A stretch of DNA of 64,000 bases from Cryoendolithus antarcticus (taxonomy: Eukaryota > Ascomycota > Dothideomycetes > Cladosporiales > Cladosporiaceae). Under the pieces are notes generated by a model. That model had not been told where the DNA came from and made no database searches. It saw only the letters and a program-made list of their open reading frames with translations. Location of the stretch: contig NAJO01000021.1 in assembly GCA_002077065.1 (NCBI GenBank), forward strand, positions 620,001 to 684,000, written 5' to 3'. Position 1 is the stretch's first letter. Each line of letters opens with the position of its first letter. Shown piece after piece: positions 53,963-64,000 of this stretch. Position numbers and translations under genes: made by a program.

Positions 53963-56900
53963 TCATCGCCTAGGCTGCTCCTCGCCCTGACCCGACGGTG
54001 GCGGTTGCTGCGGCTGTCCAAATCCTCCAGTCCCACCCAAAGGCGTCCCTCGTCTCCCAAACAACCCCTCGCCACCCTCCCGTCGTCTCTCCTCCTCACC
54101 TGGCTCCCTCTGCCCAAACCCAGCAGCCTCCCTCCTCATCCTCTGCTCCCGCTCGTGTTCCTGCTGGAACCGATCATGTGCCTCACGCATACTCTGCTCG
54201 CGGAGCGAAGGTATTCCAGCAGCCGTCGGGCGATCGTCGAAAGCTGCAGAAGCGGGCTTGAAGGGCTGTGGTTGTTGCTGCTGAAGTGGTTGTGGCTGCG
54301 GCACCATGCCCTGTGGACCACCCAGAGAGCGACCGAATGGTGGCTGCATTTGCTGTTGCTGGCCTTGCTGCTGTTGTCGCTCATGCTCTCTCTGCGCAAT
54401 GAACTGTTGTTCTCGCCTCCTGTGCTCAGCCTCTCGGTCGTCTTGCATGCGTCGCTGCTCGTCCTGTGATCGACGCTCATGCTGTTCCTGCTGCATCTGG
54501 CGCTCATCTTGCATGCGACGCTGTTGCTGCTCTCGATTACGCTCCTCATGGAGACGGCGGTTCTGCTCTTCCCGCATGTGACGCTCATCTTGCATTCGTT
54601 GCTGCCACTCCTGCTCTTGATGTTGCTGCTGCTGGCGAGCGTTGAACAATTGCTGTTCAGAGCGAATGATGTCGTCTCGGCTTTGCGTGCGTTGATGCTG
54701 CTGCTGTTGCTGTAAGGTTGGAAAGCCACCGCTGATGGAGGAATTGTGGCCATGACGTAGTTGATCTTGCGGCGGACGTGATATTGAGTGACCGAACGGT
54801 AGTGGTGCTGGCTGACCAAATGCGGAGCCTTGTAAAGATGGGACCGCAACGCCTGCGCCTTGCTGTTGACCCTGCTGCTGCTGCTGTTGTTGTTGACTCG
54901 GCAAAAAGCCAGCTCGCTCTCTTGGGGGCTGCGTCGGACCTTGCCCAGTCAACGATGGCGTACGTGAGTGTCCCATAAGCATGCGCGGCGGAGGTGGTGA
55001 AGGGTTGGCTCGGCCCACGTCGCCGATACCGCCCAGCAGCGAAGAGCGGTGCGAGTAATACGGCCGCACCTCCCGCTCAAGCGCAGGCGCAGGTGCCGCA
55101 TTGGCCGGCGAAGACTGCGAGCTCTGACCAAGCACCCTCGCAGCCCAATCTGCCTTGGATGGCGGATTCTGTCGAGGAATGGCGTTGCCACTGAGCGGGT
55201 TCTCTTGCTTCACAGGCTGCGGCGAGGACATGTTGGACGACTGCCCAAATGGCATGCGCTGGAATGCTGACTGTGGAGCCGCGGGCTGGCCAAATGTCGG
55301 TCGCGAGAAAGTCGATGCGGGAGGCGCGAGTGGAGCCGTTGTGTGTGCATGACCGATTGGAGAGTCGATGCTACCTCGCGATCGACCGGCTTGAGCGATA
55401 TCAGGGACCGTACGCTGTGGTGGCGGCTTCGGCTCCTCGGGCTCTGAATTCAGCAGAGACATCACATTTGAACGCTTTGGAGGCGGCGCTGGGTCCTGTG
55501 CAGGTGTGACGGATGGGCGAGGTGCCTGTGCCATACCCAATTGGGCGTGACGAGGATCGCCTCTCATTGGAGGCATCGGGTCCAGCGGCAGCCTACGAAT
55601 ACTTGCAGGGTGCTGACCAAGCGGTGGCATATCACCACCGAAGATAGGCGACTCAGGTAGTCTCCGCAGAGGACCGTCAGGTGGAGGGAACTGTCGAGAG
55701 TGTTGCGAGGCTCTTTCGTCAATGATTGGCTTTCGCTCTTCTTGCATTTGCAGTGGCTGATTGCCTGGCGATCGGCGCATAAGCGGATTGTTAAGCTGTT
55801 GCATGGTTGCTCTGTGTCGGGACATGTCAAAGCGATCCTCGCGATCCTGTTCATGATAATGACCTTGCATGCGCATAGCCTCTTCCTGCTGCTCTTTCAG
55901 CGATGTTATGAAGCTGCTGTCGTGAGCATCTTTGATCGGCCGACTTAGTGGTGGAGGCTGGCCACTAGTAGTAGTTTGCTGCAGGTGGCGAAATGCGCCA
56001 CCTGGCGGGAAGCCAACACGCGACTCTGGCCTGCTGTCACCAAAGATGTTTACGTGAGAGCCCATCGCCTGCTGCACTGGCGGTCTGCTGAGAGCGGCAG
56101 GTGGTGCCAGAGGCGTCGATGCAGTGGCAGGTACCGATACAGGACTGGGTGCAACACGGGGCGCCTGCACTGGCGTGGCCTGGGCAGATTTGACGAATGA
56201 GGGCTGTGATTGAAATTGCGGCGGAGAAGCATGCTTCATCGATTGTGGTCGTTGCATAGTAGCAGGTTCGTCAACGTCCATCGCATCGTCTTGAGACGGT
56301 AAAGTCCTCTGGCCGGGATTCGGCGGGTTGTCGTACTTCCGCTTGTTGATGGGAGTCGGCGTAGGAGGCGCTCCCATGTCTTCGCCACGCTCTCGGCGTT
56401 TGTTCGCCTGATTTGCGTATGCCTCAAGTTCGGGCCTGTTACCGCCATCGACAGAGCGCTGATAATGATTCTTAATCATAGTCTGCGTCTTCGTGCCCAT
56501 GTGGTTGGCTATGGCAGCGAAGTCTGTGCCGAAGTGCATGATATACTTGCTGAAGTCGTTCTGCTCTGGCACAGACCAATAGCTTGAGGCACTTTGACGC
56601 GAATTTGCAATGGACAAGACATTCGCCCGGTCGTACTCGTCGCCAGCATCGACAGGAATGGGGCCTGAAGCTACGAAAGGCTGTTGCGAGATGTACACGG
56701 AATGTGTCTCGGGCGCCAGACGGTTTCCTGCTCGCATGTCTGCAAGCAACCTCGCATCGTCGAGTCGACGGTCGTGCATGGGCTCTTCCTTCGCAGGTAT
56801 GATTGAGGTCATGTAGCGCTGCGCAGGCGACATCGATGGAGCGGCCGCCAGTTGCGCCAGTGGCTGCTGGACAGCAGCAGCCTTCGACTTTCTCCCAGGC

Positions 56901-59900
56901 TTATCGCCGGCAGCTTTGCGGCGCTTGACCGGCTTGTCTTGCGCAGCCTCACCGTTATTCGGTCTTTTAACTGGCGAGTCCTTTGCAAGCATAGCCTTGG
57001 CATCCATCTCTCGCTCGCCAAATGTCGTCGGAGCTGCTGCGCGTTTCGGTCTGCCACTGTCGGACACGCCAGGAACGTGCTCTTCAATCCGGGCCATGTC
57101 TGCCATGGCAGCCGAGCCCTTGCCTCGTGGCGCTGATTTGCCACCGCGACCTCGTGTGCCACCCTTCTTTCTTCCGCCCTTCTTATCTTTGTACCGACCA
57201 TCCCATTTGTTCGCATAGTAATGTCGTATACAGTCCTTTGGCTCACGGCCCGGTAGCTGGTCAGCAATGTCGCTCCACCGCTTTGGCGTGTCTCTGAACG
57301 CTGCTGCGAAAATGGTCTTTTCGTGCTCCAGGAAGTCGTCAGGCGGCGCCTCATAGGAGAAGACCATGGTAAGGGAGTCGGGATCACGAAGGCGGTTATT
57401 GTCGATGAATCGGGTAGCGTCCATTTGCTTTGCGGTCATCTGCTCCGGCACCACCGCTTCTTTCTCCATGTCAGCCTGAATTTTCAGCAGCTCGCGGTCA
57501 GCTCGTTCCTGTTCAAGACGGGCGGTCTCCTCGGACTGCTTCAGCACCATCTCAAACTCATACTCGCTGTTGTACTTGATCCTACTCTGCAACGCAGGGT
57601 TAGTAGGCATGAGTGATGTGATCTCTGGTTCGGGTTGAGGTTCCGCGGACTGTTGTCGCTCGAGAGCCTCTTCGACTTCTCGGATTTTGTCGAGATCTTC
57701 ACAAAGCTCATACCAGTCCCAAATCCGATCATTGAACACAATTGTCAGCTCGTCTTCCTCGCCTTGCTCGTCTGCCATCTCGACGTCGAGAAGTACCAGC
57801 ATGGCTTCGGTCTCGCGCTCTTGCCGGTCAAGTTTCCTCTGGTACTGCTTCGTATCCTGGAAAGCAGCTTCGCCTCCCTTGTGCAGATGAGGAAGCAATA
57901 CAAGCTCGGGGCTGGGCCGACGAAGAGGCCGCACAGGCAATATTGCATCTGGTTGCTCCTTAATCGCAACGGACGTAACATCCACGCCTTTGGGTGTCAC
58001 AACGTCAACCATCTCATCACTCTCAGATGTCGTTGTAAGTGGTTGACCATGTTGCGGGTCATCGATGTCCATCTTTGCGTCGCGCTCTCGCACCCGTTCG
58101 ACGTCTTCCCAAGTCACCCTAGCAGTACGCGCAATTGCTTCGAGCGGTGTCACAGATCTTAGATGTCGAGTGCTGAGATCCGCTAGCTTCTTCTCCAGCT
58201 CACGCTTCTGGCGCTCGAATTTTGCTTCAAACAGGGTAGGGTCTTCGATCTCTAGATCCTCTTCTTCACTCGTCGAAAGAGACTCGTCTGCTGCGTCAGA
58301 TGTTCCCGTCTCTTCCTCTGACTTCTCTTGTGGCTGGCCGAAAAACGAGCTTCGCGCAGAATACCCTGTCGGCGTCACAGTCTTACGTGCTGAGAGGTCA
58401 TGGGAGATGTCCATTCTTTCAGCATCATGTCTGCCTGTGCCTGGCGGCGCTATGCGTGCCGCGATGCTCTGCGCTGTAGACACTGCATGCGCATGTTTTG
58501 CGTCGAAATGTAGTGAGCTTCGCATGCCGCCAGACTGTACATCATCTGCATTGGACTCGCGCTTTGGCGGAATTGCTCTGTCTGATGCCGCAGCTGTACC
58601 AGCCACGCCAGGACGTTTCCATTGGTTCCACTGCTGAGACGCCCGTGGAGCGGTCGGAGGTGCCCACTGGTGCGCAGCGCTAACACCTCCTGGCGGACGA
58701 CCGTTCAGCGATGGTGCTCGATCACCAACACGATTTAGGGGTGGTGGCGGTCTAATTGCTTTCGGCGCGGTGGGCACTGCATTATGCAGGACCTTAGGTG
58801 AGACGCTTGCAGCTCGGTTGCGTGGACCACTTGGAGCAGTAGGAGGTGGTGTTTTCGGGCGAACGAAACCGGCGGACTGTGGCTGACCTGAGTATGGACC
58901 TTGCGACAAAGCAAAGGGTGGCCGCGAATTCTGACTTGACTGCGTAGACTGAGGCCATGGTGCTTTTGGCCCTTGTGGAGGGCCCTGATCTGGCAATCTC
59001 GCGTGTTGCTGCATACGTGGTGATTCTGGCCGGGCTGCTCTGCCGGGCCGCGTCTCGGGCACGTTATGCAGCGGGTTAGGTAGCCGCGAAGATGTGGTGT
59101 CCATACTCGGATTGCGGAGGTCTCCACCCACGGACGAGGGAGCATTGCCGCTCGTGCCCGCAGGTGCCTCCCACGACCGACGAGGTTGCACTCTCCTGTC
59201 TAGAGGTGACGCCTCTCCGCTGTCGACACTTCGAGGTGCTGTCGGAGTGGCTGCTGGCGGTATGACTTTGGTCGGCTGCTGTTGCACAGACTGATTTGGG
59301 TATTGACGATTCAAGGGCGTGGCAGACGATCTGCCTTCGGCCTTACTTGGCGCACTGAATGGCGCTGAATTCGCTTGGACCCCACCATCATTCCTGGCAC
59401 CAGCTGATGCTGTCGTGATTGGCGCCCTCTGTGCGTGTGACGGTGTCGTGCCAAGTGCTTGAGGAGTGAATGACAAGGTAAAAGCGGGGACTGCTGGCGC
59501 CTGTGGAGGCGGAGACGCTGCTCGCGAGCCGTACCTGTTCAACGCTGCCTCTGCGCGCCCATCTAGATGATACTCATTTCCAGCTGATTCGCGAATCACC
59601 TGCCCGCGGCTCGCAGACGAAGGTGCTAAAGATGGCCTCCTGACGGACACATCGACACCAGCACTTTCAAGCATAGCCTGTCGTTCAGGATTGACATATG
59701 GTGCTGCTGGCTGCTGGGCATTACTCGGACCAAGCGAATCGCTACTTGCACGCGGCGTGATCCTGGGTGGCGCGACGTCTCTCCTGGCTCTGTCGTAATC
59801 GTGCTCGCGATCAACCCAGTCAGGTCTTCCACCATCCTCTCGCCTGTCGACTCTTCTGTCGTCCCGTCGCTCAATATCTCGCCCATCGATAGTACGATCT

Positions 59901-60505
59901 GCACCCCACCGAGGAGGTGGCGATCGCCTCAGCGGCTCTCTGTCATCAATTGGTCGTCCACGTCCGCGACCACCGCGAAAGACTGATTCGCCTCTGCCAC
60001 GTCCACCGCGAAAGCTGTCACGGGGAGGTGGACCTCCGAAAGACGGAGGCCCATCGGGCTGGTAGGATGAAGTCGCCGGGAGCATGCCATCTCGTGAGCC
60101 TCTGCGCCCTCGAAAGGCGTCAGACTCACGATGTGGCGGATACTCTCGTGTGTCGCGACCTAATCGAGGCGGTGAGCGTTCTCGTGGTGATGGGATCCTG
60201 TCGCGTGCATCGAAGGCACGATCTCTCGGCGGCCGTCCGCGATCACTGCCAAGTGGTGGTGCATCGCGCAGTTCCCGACCTTCTGCGCGAAGACTGCTGG
60301 ACGATGAGAAATTGCTTGACAGAGGCGGTCGCTGGCCAAACTGTGATCTTGGTCCTCGTGGCGCATCGCCGCCTCCTCTGCCAAGATCGCTCGGTCGTGG
60401 ACCATAGTTGTGCGCCGCTGATGGACGTCTATCTAAGCCACCCCGAGATGGCGAGCGCGATGAACCCCGCGTTGGTCGATACTCTGGGGCACCATATCGC
60501 GACAT
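53963..60505 (-). CDS. SNT1: SNT1-like SANT-domain protein (Set3/NCoR-type deacetylase complex), 2180 aa
   Basis: Scaffold of the Set3 histone deacetylase complex, fungal counterpart of NCoR/SMRT. Single exon; the ATG at 60505 gives MSRYGAPEYRPTRG. The N-terminal 800 residues are disordered, rich in Arg, Gly, Pro and Ser. A conserved core begins near 760 (LEIEDPTLFEAKFERQKREL) and continues through NDRIWDWYELCEDL. SANT 1 is at about 1045-1100 (FLEHEKTIFAAAFRDTPKRW, CIRHYYANKWDGRYK). SANT 2 is at about 1305-1352 (YWSVPEQNDFSKYIMHFGTD, KNHYQRS). The C-terminal third is Gln/Pro/Arg-rich with a charged helix of QDERxxQEE-like repeats near 1950-2080. The pair of SANT domains with these exact motifs fixes the family. 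Confidence 0.93.
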   Translation of the reverse strand: MSRYGAPEYRPTRGSSRSPSRGGLDRRPSAAHNYGPRPSDLGRGGGDAPRGPRSQFGQRPPLSSNFSSSSSLRAEGRELRDAPPLGSDRGRPPRDRAFDARDRIPSPRERSPPRLGRDTREYPPHRESDAFRGRRGSRDGMLPATSSYQPDGPPSFGGPPPRDSFRGGRGRGESVFRGGRGRGRPIDDREPLRRSPPPRWGADRTIDGRDIERRDDRRVDRREDGGRPDWVDREHDYDRARRDVAPPRITPRASSDSLGPSNAQQPAAPYVNPERQAMLESAGVDVSVRRPSLAPSSASRGQVIRESAGNEYHLDGRAEAALNRYGSRAASPPPQAPAVPAFTLSFTPQALGTTPSHAQRAPITTASAGARNDGGVQANSAPFSAPSKAEGRSSATPLNRQYPNQSVQQQPTKVIPPAATPTAPRSVDSGEASPLDRRVQPRRSWEAPAGTSGNAPSSVGGDLRNPSMDTTSSRLPNPLHNVPETRPGRAARPESPRMQQHARLPDQGPPQGPKAPWPQSTQSSQNSRPPFALSQGPYSGQPQSAGFVRPKTPPPTAPSGPRNRAASVSPKVLHNAVPTAPKAIRPPPPLNRVGDRAPSLNGRPPGGVSAAHQWAPPTAPRASQQWNQWKRPGVAGTAAASDRAIPPKRESNADDVQSGGMRSSLHFDAKHAHAVSTAQSIAARIAPPGTGRHDAERMDISHDLSARKTVTPTGYSARSSFFGQPQEKSEEETGTSDAADESLSTSEEEDLEIEDPTLFEAKFERQKRELEKKLADLSTRHLRSVTPLEAIARTARVTWEDVERVRERDAKMDIDDPQHGQPLTTTSESDEMVDVVTPKGVDVTSVAIKEQPDAILPVRPLRRPSPELVLLPHLHKGGEAAFQDTKQYQRKLDRQERETEAMLVLLDVEMADEQGEEDELTIVFNDRIWDWYELCEDLDKIREVEEALERQQSAEPQPEPEITSLMPTNPALQSRIKYNSEYEFEMVLKQSEETARLEQERADRELLKIQADMEKEAVVPEQMTAKQMDATRFIDNNRLRDPDSLTMVFSYEAPPDDFLEHEKTIFAAAFRDTPKRWSDIADQLPGREPKDCIRHYYANKWDGRYKDKKGGRKKGGTRGRGGKSAPRGKGSAAMADMARIEEHVPGVSDSGRPKRAAAPTTFGEREMDAKAMLAKDSPVKRPNNGEAAQDKPVKRRKAAGDKPGRKSKAAAVQQPLAQLAAAPSMSPAQRYMTSIIPAKEEPMHDRRLDDARLLADMRAGNRLAPETHSVYISQQPFVASGPIPVDAGDEYDRANVLSIANSRQSASSYWSVPEQNDFSKYIMHFGTDFAAIANHMGTKTQTMIKNHYQRSVDGGNRPELEAYANQANKRRERGEDMGAPPTPTPINKRKYDNPPNPGQRTLPSQDDAMDVDEPATMQRPQSMKHASPPQFQSQPSFVKSAQATPVQAPRVAPSPVSVPATASTPLAPPAALSRPPVQQAMGSHVNIFGDSRPESRVGFPPGGAFRHLQQTTTSGQPPPLSRPIKDAHDSSFITSLKEQQEEAMRMQGHYHEQDREDRFDMSRHRATMQQLNNPLMRRSPGNQPLQMQEERKPIIDERASQHSRQFPPPDGPLRRLPESPIFGGDMPPLGQHPASIRRLPLDPMPPMRGDPRHAQLGMAQAPRPSVTPAQDPAPPPKRSNVMSLLNSEPEEPKPPPQRTVPDIAQAGRSRGSIDSPIGHAHTTAPLAPPASTFSRPTFGQPAAPQSAFQRMPFGQSSNMSSPQPVKQENPLSGNAIPRQNPPSKADWAARVLGQSSQSSPANAAPAPALEREVRPYYSHRSSLLGGIGDVGRANPSPPPPRMLMGHSRTPSLTGQGPTQPPRERAGFLPSQQQQQQQQGQQQGAGVAVPSLQGSAFGQPAPLPFGHSISRPPQDQLRHGHNSSISGGFPTLQQQQQHQRTQSRDDIIRSEQQLFNARQQQQHQEQEWQQRMQDERHMREEQNRRLHEERNREQQQRRMQDERQMQQEQHERRSQDEQRRMQDDREAEHRRREQQFIAQREHERQQQQGQQQQMQPPFGRSLGGPQGMVPQPQPLQQQQPQPFKPASAAFDDRPTAAGIPSLREQSMREAHDRFQQEHEREQRMRREAAGFGQREPGEEERRREGGEGLFGRRGTPLGGTGGFGQPQQPPPSGQGEEQPRR
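54350..54900 (-). repeat. CAG/CAA-rich trinucleotide tract inside SNT1
   Basis: Interrupted glutamine codons on the minus strand give several Gln runs (up to nine, near 54873-54899) and an imperfect repeated block in which MQDER-type units recur about five times between 54400 and 54610. Mixed CAG and CAA codons suggest older, selected repeats rather than a fresh expansion. Confidence 0.7.
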
Positions 60506-62043
60506 CAATCGAAGATCTCATATGCCGCGTCGAACGCAGGCGGCACGGACGATCGTGTAGCTTCACGCCAAAACCGCCACTGCAGGTTAGTAGTGTTCTA
60601 GTGCTGCCAGGCAGCCAGTGATGCAATGCCTCAACCGATGACACAGCGGATGCGCGACGTGTTGATTTTGCTATGTCAAAGATATTGCAGCGCGCGTGGT
60701 TGGCTGCAAGGTTGAAGTCGCTAAATCGATCGCACGGGCCGTTGCGCGGCTACTCTAAATTGTACCGAAGAAGCTCAGACCGGGTGTCAATGTGGAGCCA
60801 CCCGAACGCTCTCGAAGGCGATGCACCAGAAAAGGAATTGGTCGTTTTGAGTGTGTCGCTTAGGAGTAAAAGGTAGGATCGAGATGCTCAAGGCAAGGCT
60901 TGCAGTATTGATCGTGCCGGAAATCTAGCTCGCCTCTCCTGGATGACTTCGGGACAGAATAGTCTGACGCGGTGCAGCTGAAGGAGCCACAAGTCGATGG
61001 CGCCTGGCTGAGAGCGGTAGTGAAGTGGATCAATCGAATGGAACAATGTTCAAGATACAACTGAATCCGATCTTGGCGCGAACAGCACTACCGCCAAAGT
61101 AATGACAATACCGTGCACGTTGATGTCGAAGAGAAGGAGAGACGAAACGCTTCACGCACAACGCACGTTGCATTCCGCCCACGAAACTCCGCTAAGGCAG
61201 CCAACGACCCGGGGCGGGATGTGCAGGACCACGACTGGCCATGCGCCCGAAAATGAAGACTGGAGCCGACTGCGGGAGGAGGTAAAGCGCGTGCAAAACA
61301 CTCCTTGTGCTGCGCGGATCTGCATCGACGAACACCGCCGGTGAGCCAATCATGGCCGTCCCCAACTTCGGGAAGCTTTCACGCAAGCCACTGCCGTTGC
61401 CGCGCATCTTGTGCATCCCTGGCCCTGTCACTGTGGTCTTTACCCGATGGGATTTCCTCCGAGCGTGGGGCGCTGTTGAGAGCTAGTGGACGAAGCACGT
61501 AAGACCATGAGCTAGGTGATGCGGACAGTGAGAGCGCTATCTCTGGCGTCAGACTGCGGTGTAGCTAATTGCACTTCCTTTCCAACGACATCGAGTGGCC
61601 GGACGAGACGGGCGCGCTTGTCAGCTGCAAAGGCACGCGACGTATCTTGCATGAGTAGCGTCATGCAAGCGAGCAAAGCCTGGACCTGGGTGCACGATGT
61701 CGTAACGGCTCTCAATTTTGGCTTTCTGCGGATGTCTGGTAATGCTCAATTTTCATTCGCTGGTAGTGTGTAATGAGTGCAGACGCTCGTTGCCGTTCTG
61801 CGATCCAGTGCCCAGTCATTCTGCAATCCTGCCTGTGATCTCGGTGGAAGTTCTTGACTGATTCGTGATACCACAAGTCTCCTCGTACATCATTGCTGTA
61901 CATTGCGATGTCCCGGAAAGTGCAAGTGCCGCGGCTGCCATTCGGGGCGCGCTAGCAAAGCTTTGTCCACTTCGAGTTGAAGAAATTGCCATTCGAAACA
62001 CTCGAAAGAATGTCCATGCGCGGTTCGCATCCCACGTGAGAGT
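60506..62043. other. 1.5-kb divergent region between SNT1 and deoxyhypusine synthase
   Basis: Between two outward-facing starts. Only short, mutually overlapping frames are seen, none with a family resemblance. Long 5' leaders or non-coding RNAs are possible, but I cannot show them. Confidence 0.4.
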
Positions 62044-63249
62044 ATGGCTGTCAGTGGCACTGCGCCTACTGGCGCTACAGATGCCGTGCTAAAGCCTTCA
62101 GATCCAGTGCCCGATAATGCAGTGCCGGTCAAAGGGTTGGATTTTGACGATTTCAAAGATCGAGATGTCTCCGTCGCGGAGATGGTGCAGAGTATGGGCC
62201 ACATGGGCTTCCAAGCCAGCGCAATTGGGAAGGCGGCGGAGATCATTAACGGGATGGTATGTAGATTTCTGTATGAACCTTATTCTACCCTTGTTCACCA
62301 GTGCTGAAGGAGTGTGACAGCGAACATGGCGCGACCCCGAGACTAGGGACAAGACTACTATCTTCCTAGGCTACACAAGCAACTTGATCTCGTCTGGACT
62401 TCGCGAGACCCTGCGCTGGCTCGTCCAGCACAAGCACGTCTCTGCTATCGTCACTACAGCCGGTGGCGTGGAGGAGGACTTCATCAAATGCCTCGCGCCC
62501 ACATATCTCGGCTCATTTTCAGACGACGGCGCAACTCTGCGCAAGCAAGGCATGAATCGCATCGGGAATCTCCTGGTCCCTAATAGTAACTACTGCGCCT
62601 TCGAGGACTGGGTGGTGCCAATCCTCGATACCATGCTCGAGGAGCAAGAAGCCTCCATGACCCACAAGGAGCCTCTGCACTGGACGCCATCCAAGATGAT
62701 TGCTCGACTGGGCAAGGAGATCAACGACGAGCGATCAGTCTACTACTGGGCTTACAAGAACGAAATCCCAGTCTTCTGCCCCGCCTTGACAGATGGCAGT
62801 CTCGGCGACATGCTTTACTTCCACACCTTCAAGTCCTCTCCTGCTCAGCTACGCGTGGATATTGTTGAAGACATCCGCAAAATCAACACGATCGCCGTAC
62901 GTGCGAAGCGTACAGGTATGATCGTGCTGGGAGGTGGGATCGTCAAGCACCATATTGCAAATGCAAACCTGATGCGCAATGGTGCTGAGAGCGCAGTGTT
63001 TGTCAACACGGCGCAGGAGTTTGATGGCAGTGATGCTGGCGCGAGACCAGATGAGGCGGTCAGTTGGGGGAAGATCAGAGTGGGAGGGGAGAGTGTTAAG
63101 GTCTGTTTCGAGATTTAGGGATGCAAGGCTCCTCAAATTGATTGCTGACTGAGATGCAGGTCTATGCTGAGGCCACTATCGCGTTTCCACTCATTGTCGC
63201 TGCCACATTTGCCAAGAATGAAAGGAAGGCTGAGCAGAATGCGGCCTGA
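62044..63249 (+). CDS. DYS1: Deoxyhypusine synthase, 360 aa, three exons
   Basis: Transfers the aminobutyl group of spermidine to one Lys of eIF5A, the first step of hypusine formation, with NAD. Exons are 62044-62256, 62321-63100 and 63160-63249; introns are 64 and 59 nt. Joins give [26 protein letters not shown] and [21 protein letters not shown]. Key features: [14 protein letters not shown], the active-site Lys in [17 protein letters not shown], and the NAD-binding residues in [15 protein letters not shown] and [19 protein letters not shown]. The length matches yeast Dys1 (387) minus small loops. All junctions keep frame. Confidence 0.95.
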
Positions 63250-63827
63250 CGGGCTCAGAAGAGATGCCTGGCTGCGGAATAGGCTAGTACTGGCGATATC
63301 GACGGCTCGACGACGCGTTATCCGGATACACACGCAAGTTGTTCATGTACAGATACGACTATGCACACTGTTGGAGACGGTGTGTGGAAGATCAATAGCA
63401 AAGGTACGTTCGTTTTCTTCGTGCTGGCACATGAAAGTAGGCGGCCTCAGATCCATGCGGGAACGCGGGTAAGGCTGCTTATCGCTTATCTTAGCGGCGA
63501 TCGCTCGGAGCTGTACATCAACACCTGCATGCTTGCTGTTGGCAGCCTTACCTTATGCTCGGATGTGGAACTCTTCCACCAACAGCCACACAATCACCAT
63601 TCGAGCCCTTCACTGCATTGTCATCTATCATGTGTCATTCGCTAAGACACTACGACTAGACCTCACGCTTCCACGTTCTAAGAGCCAAACAAACGCCGGT
63701 CGGTTGGCTCGATCACATGCACCTCGATTAGCTTCCACTGGAAAGGTCGGAGCAGGAGGCAGCAAGCAGACAGCAAAACACACTAGCATCCAGGACTCTA
63801 TCGCTAGATCTTACCGGCGTATCAATT
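63250..63827. other. Intergenic, promoter of the partial last gene
   Basis: No supported gene, repeat or RNA is seen in these 578 bp. Confidence 0.4.
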
Positions 63828-64000
63828 ATGGACCCAGCTAATGCTGCTCTGCCTGTAGCTGTTGGCTTTGACCCCATCATGGGCTTTCCACTGGGTGCGG
63901 ACGGCGAGCCTCTCGGAATGGATGGTGCCCCATACGACCGCGAGTCAGTTGTCCGACTCAGGCAGCAAATGCTAGAGACAGGCGTACGTCAGGTTACACC
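63828..64000 (+). CDS. Start of an unrecognised gene, cut by the window edge
   Basis: From ATG 63828 the frame is open to the end of the window (57 codons). It begins MDPANAALPVAVGFDPIMGF, then PLGADGEPLGMDGAP and YDRESVVRLRQQMLETGVRQ. The Met/Gly/Pro-rich start followed by a charged helix looks like a real N-terminus, but no family is recognised. A GTACGT donor-like sequence at 63983-63988 could end the exon there. Low confidence. Confidence 0.4.
   Translation, partial: MDPANAALPVAVGFDPIMGFPLGADGEPLGMDGAPYDRESVVRLRQQMLETGVRQVT

Noticed and set aside
54350..54900. Repeat tract considered as a tandem satellite or mobile element
   Set aside because: The triplets stay in frame with SNT1 and mix CAG with CAA, so this is coding low complexity, not a separate element.
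1..64000. Secondary-metabolite cluster, transposon, virus-derived or CRISPR-like locus
   Set aside because: No synthase, transposase, integrase, reverse transcriptase, viral gene or regularly spaced repeat array was seen; most genes are conserved housekeeping genes.

Overview
The window is ordinary nuclear DNA from a filamentous ascomycete (Pezizomycotina; the combination of proteins suggests Dothideomycetes, but the species cannot be named from this sequence). The evidence is eukaryotic gene structure throughout: short GT-AG introns of mostly 48-66 nt (longest about 200), branch points of the CTAAC/CTGAC type, no operons or ribosome binding sites, and a gene set typical of a fungal core genome (GCN2, SEC12, MMM1, SNT1, a Cut12-type spindle pole protein, TRS33, a HET-domain protein). 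I find 26 protein genes, one of them cut by the right edge. Splice junctions were worked out by hand from frame continuity and family knowledge.

Layout. 1-4.3 kb: purine nucleoside phosphorylase, rRNA-processing FCF2 (minus), ER exit factor SEC12. 4.3-6.3 kb: about 2 kb with no supported gene. 6.3-16.8 kb, all plus: CRIB-domain protein, alpha-actinin, glycyl-tRNA synthetase with an AUG-less mitochondrial leader, FLX1-like mitochondrial carrier, cytosolic-type malate dehydrogenase. 17.3-26.9 kb: TRS33 (minus), Gal80-like oxidoreductase, HAL-type kinase (minus), mitochondrial SSB (minus), amidase, F-box-like protein (minus). 27.6-36 kb: GCN2, Cut12-like protein, a previously hidden three-exon 88-residue gene (minus), and the 25-codon ribosomal gene RPL41 (minus). 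36.2-45.8 kb: FHA-kinase, acidic-tailed short-chain dehydrogenase (minus), MMM1, aspartokinase HOM3, a strong 24-bp hairpin, HET protein. 46.7-60.5 kb, all minus: class V myosin, small basic/acidic nuclear-type protein, SNT1. 62-64 kb: deoxyhypusine synthase and the start of an unrecognised gene.

The genes do not form one pathway. Two loose themes are visible. The first is translation and amino-acid supply (GCN2, GRS1, HOM3, RPL41, FCF2, deoxyhypusine synthase). The second is mitochondria and trafficking (carrier, SSB, MMM1, SEC12, TRS33, myosin V). Most genes are arranged as divergent pairs with 200-550 bp shared promoters or as convergent pairs with very short gaps (24 and 45 nt between stop codons).

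The most interesting items are: the small gene with a seven-arginine run and a C-terminal thirteen-glycine run ending in Cys; the GTG-initiated mitochondrial presequence of GRS1; RPL41, whose last codons are split by an intron; the perfect-looking hairpin downstream of HOM3; an intron-like unit sitting exactly on the malate dehydrogenase stop codon; and an overlapping upstream ORF on the carrier gene. I saw no mobile element with a coding region, no CRISPR array, no rRNA and no convincing tRNA gene.
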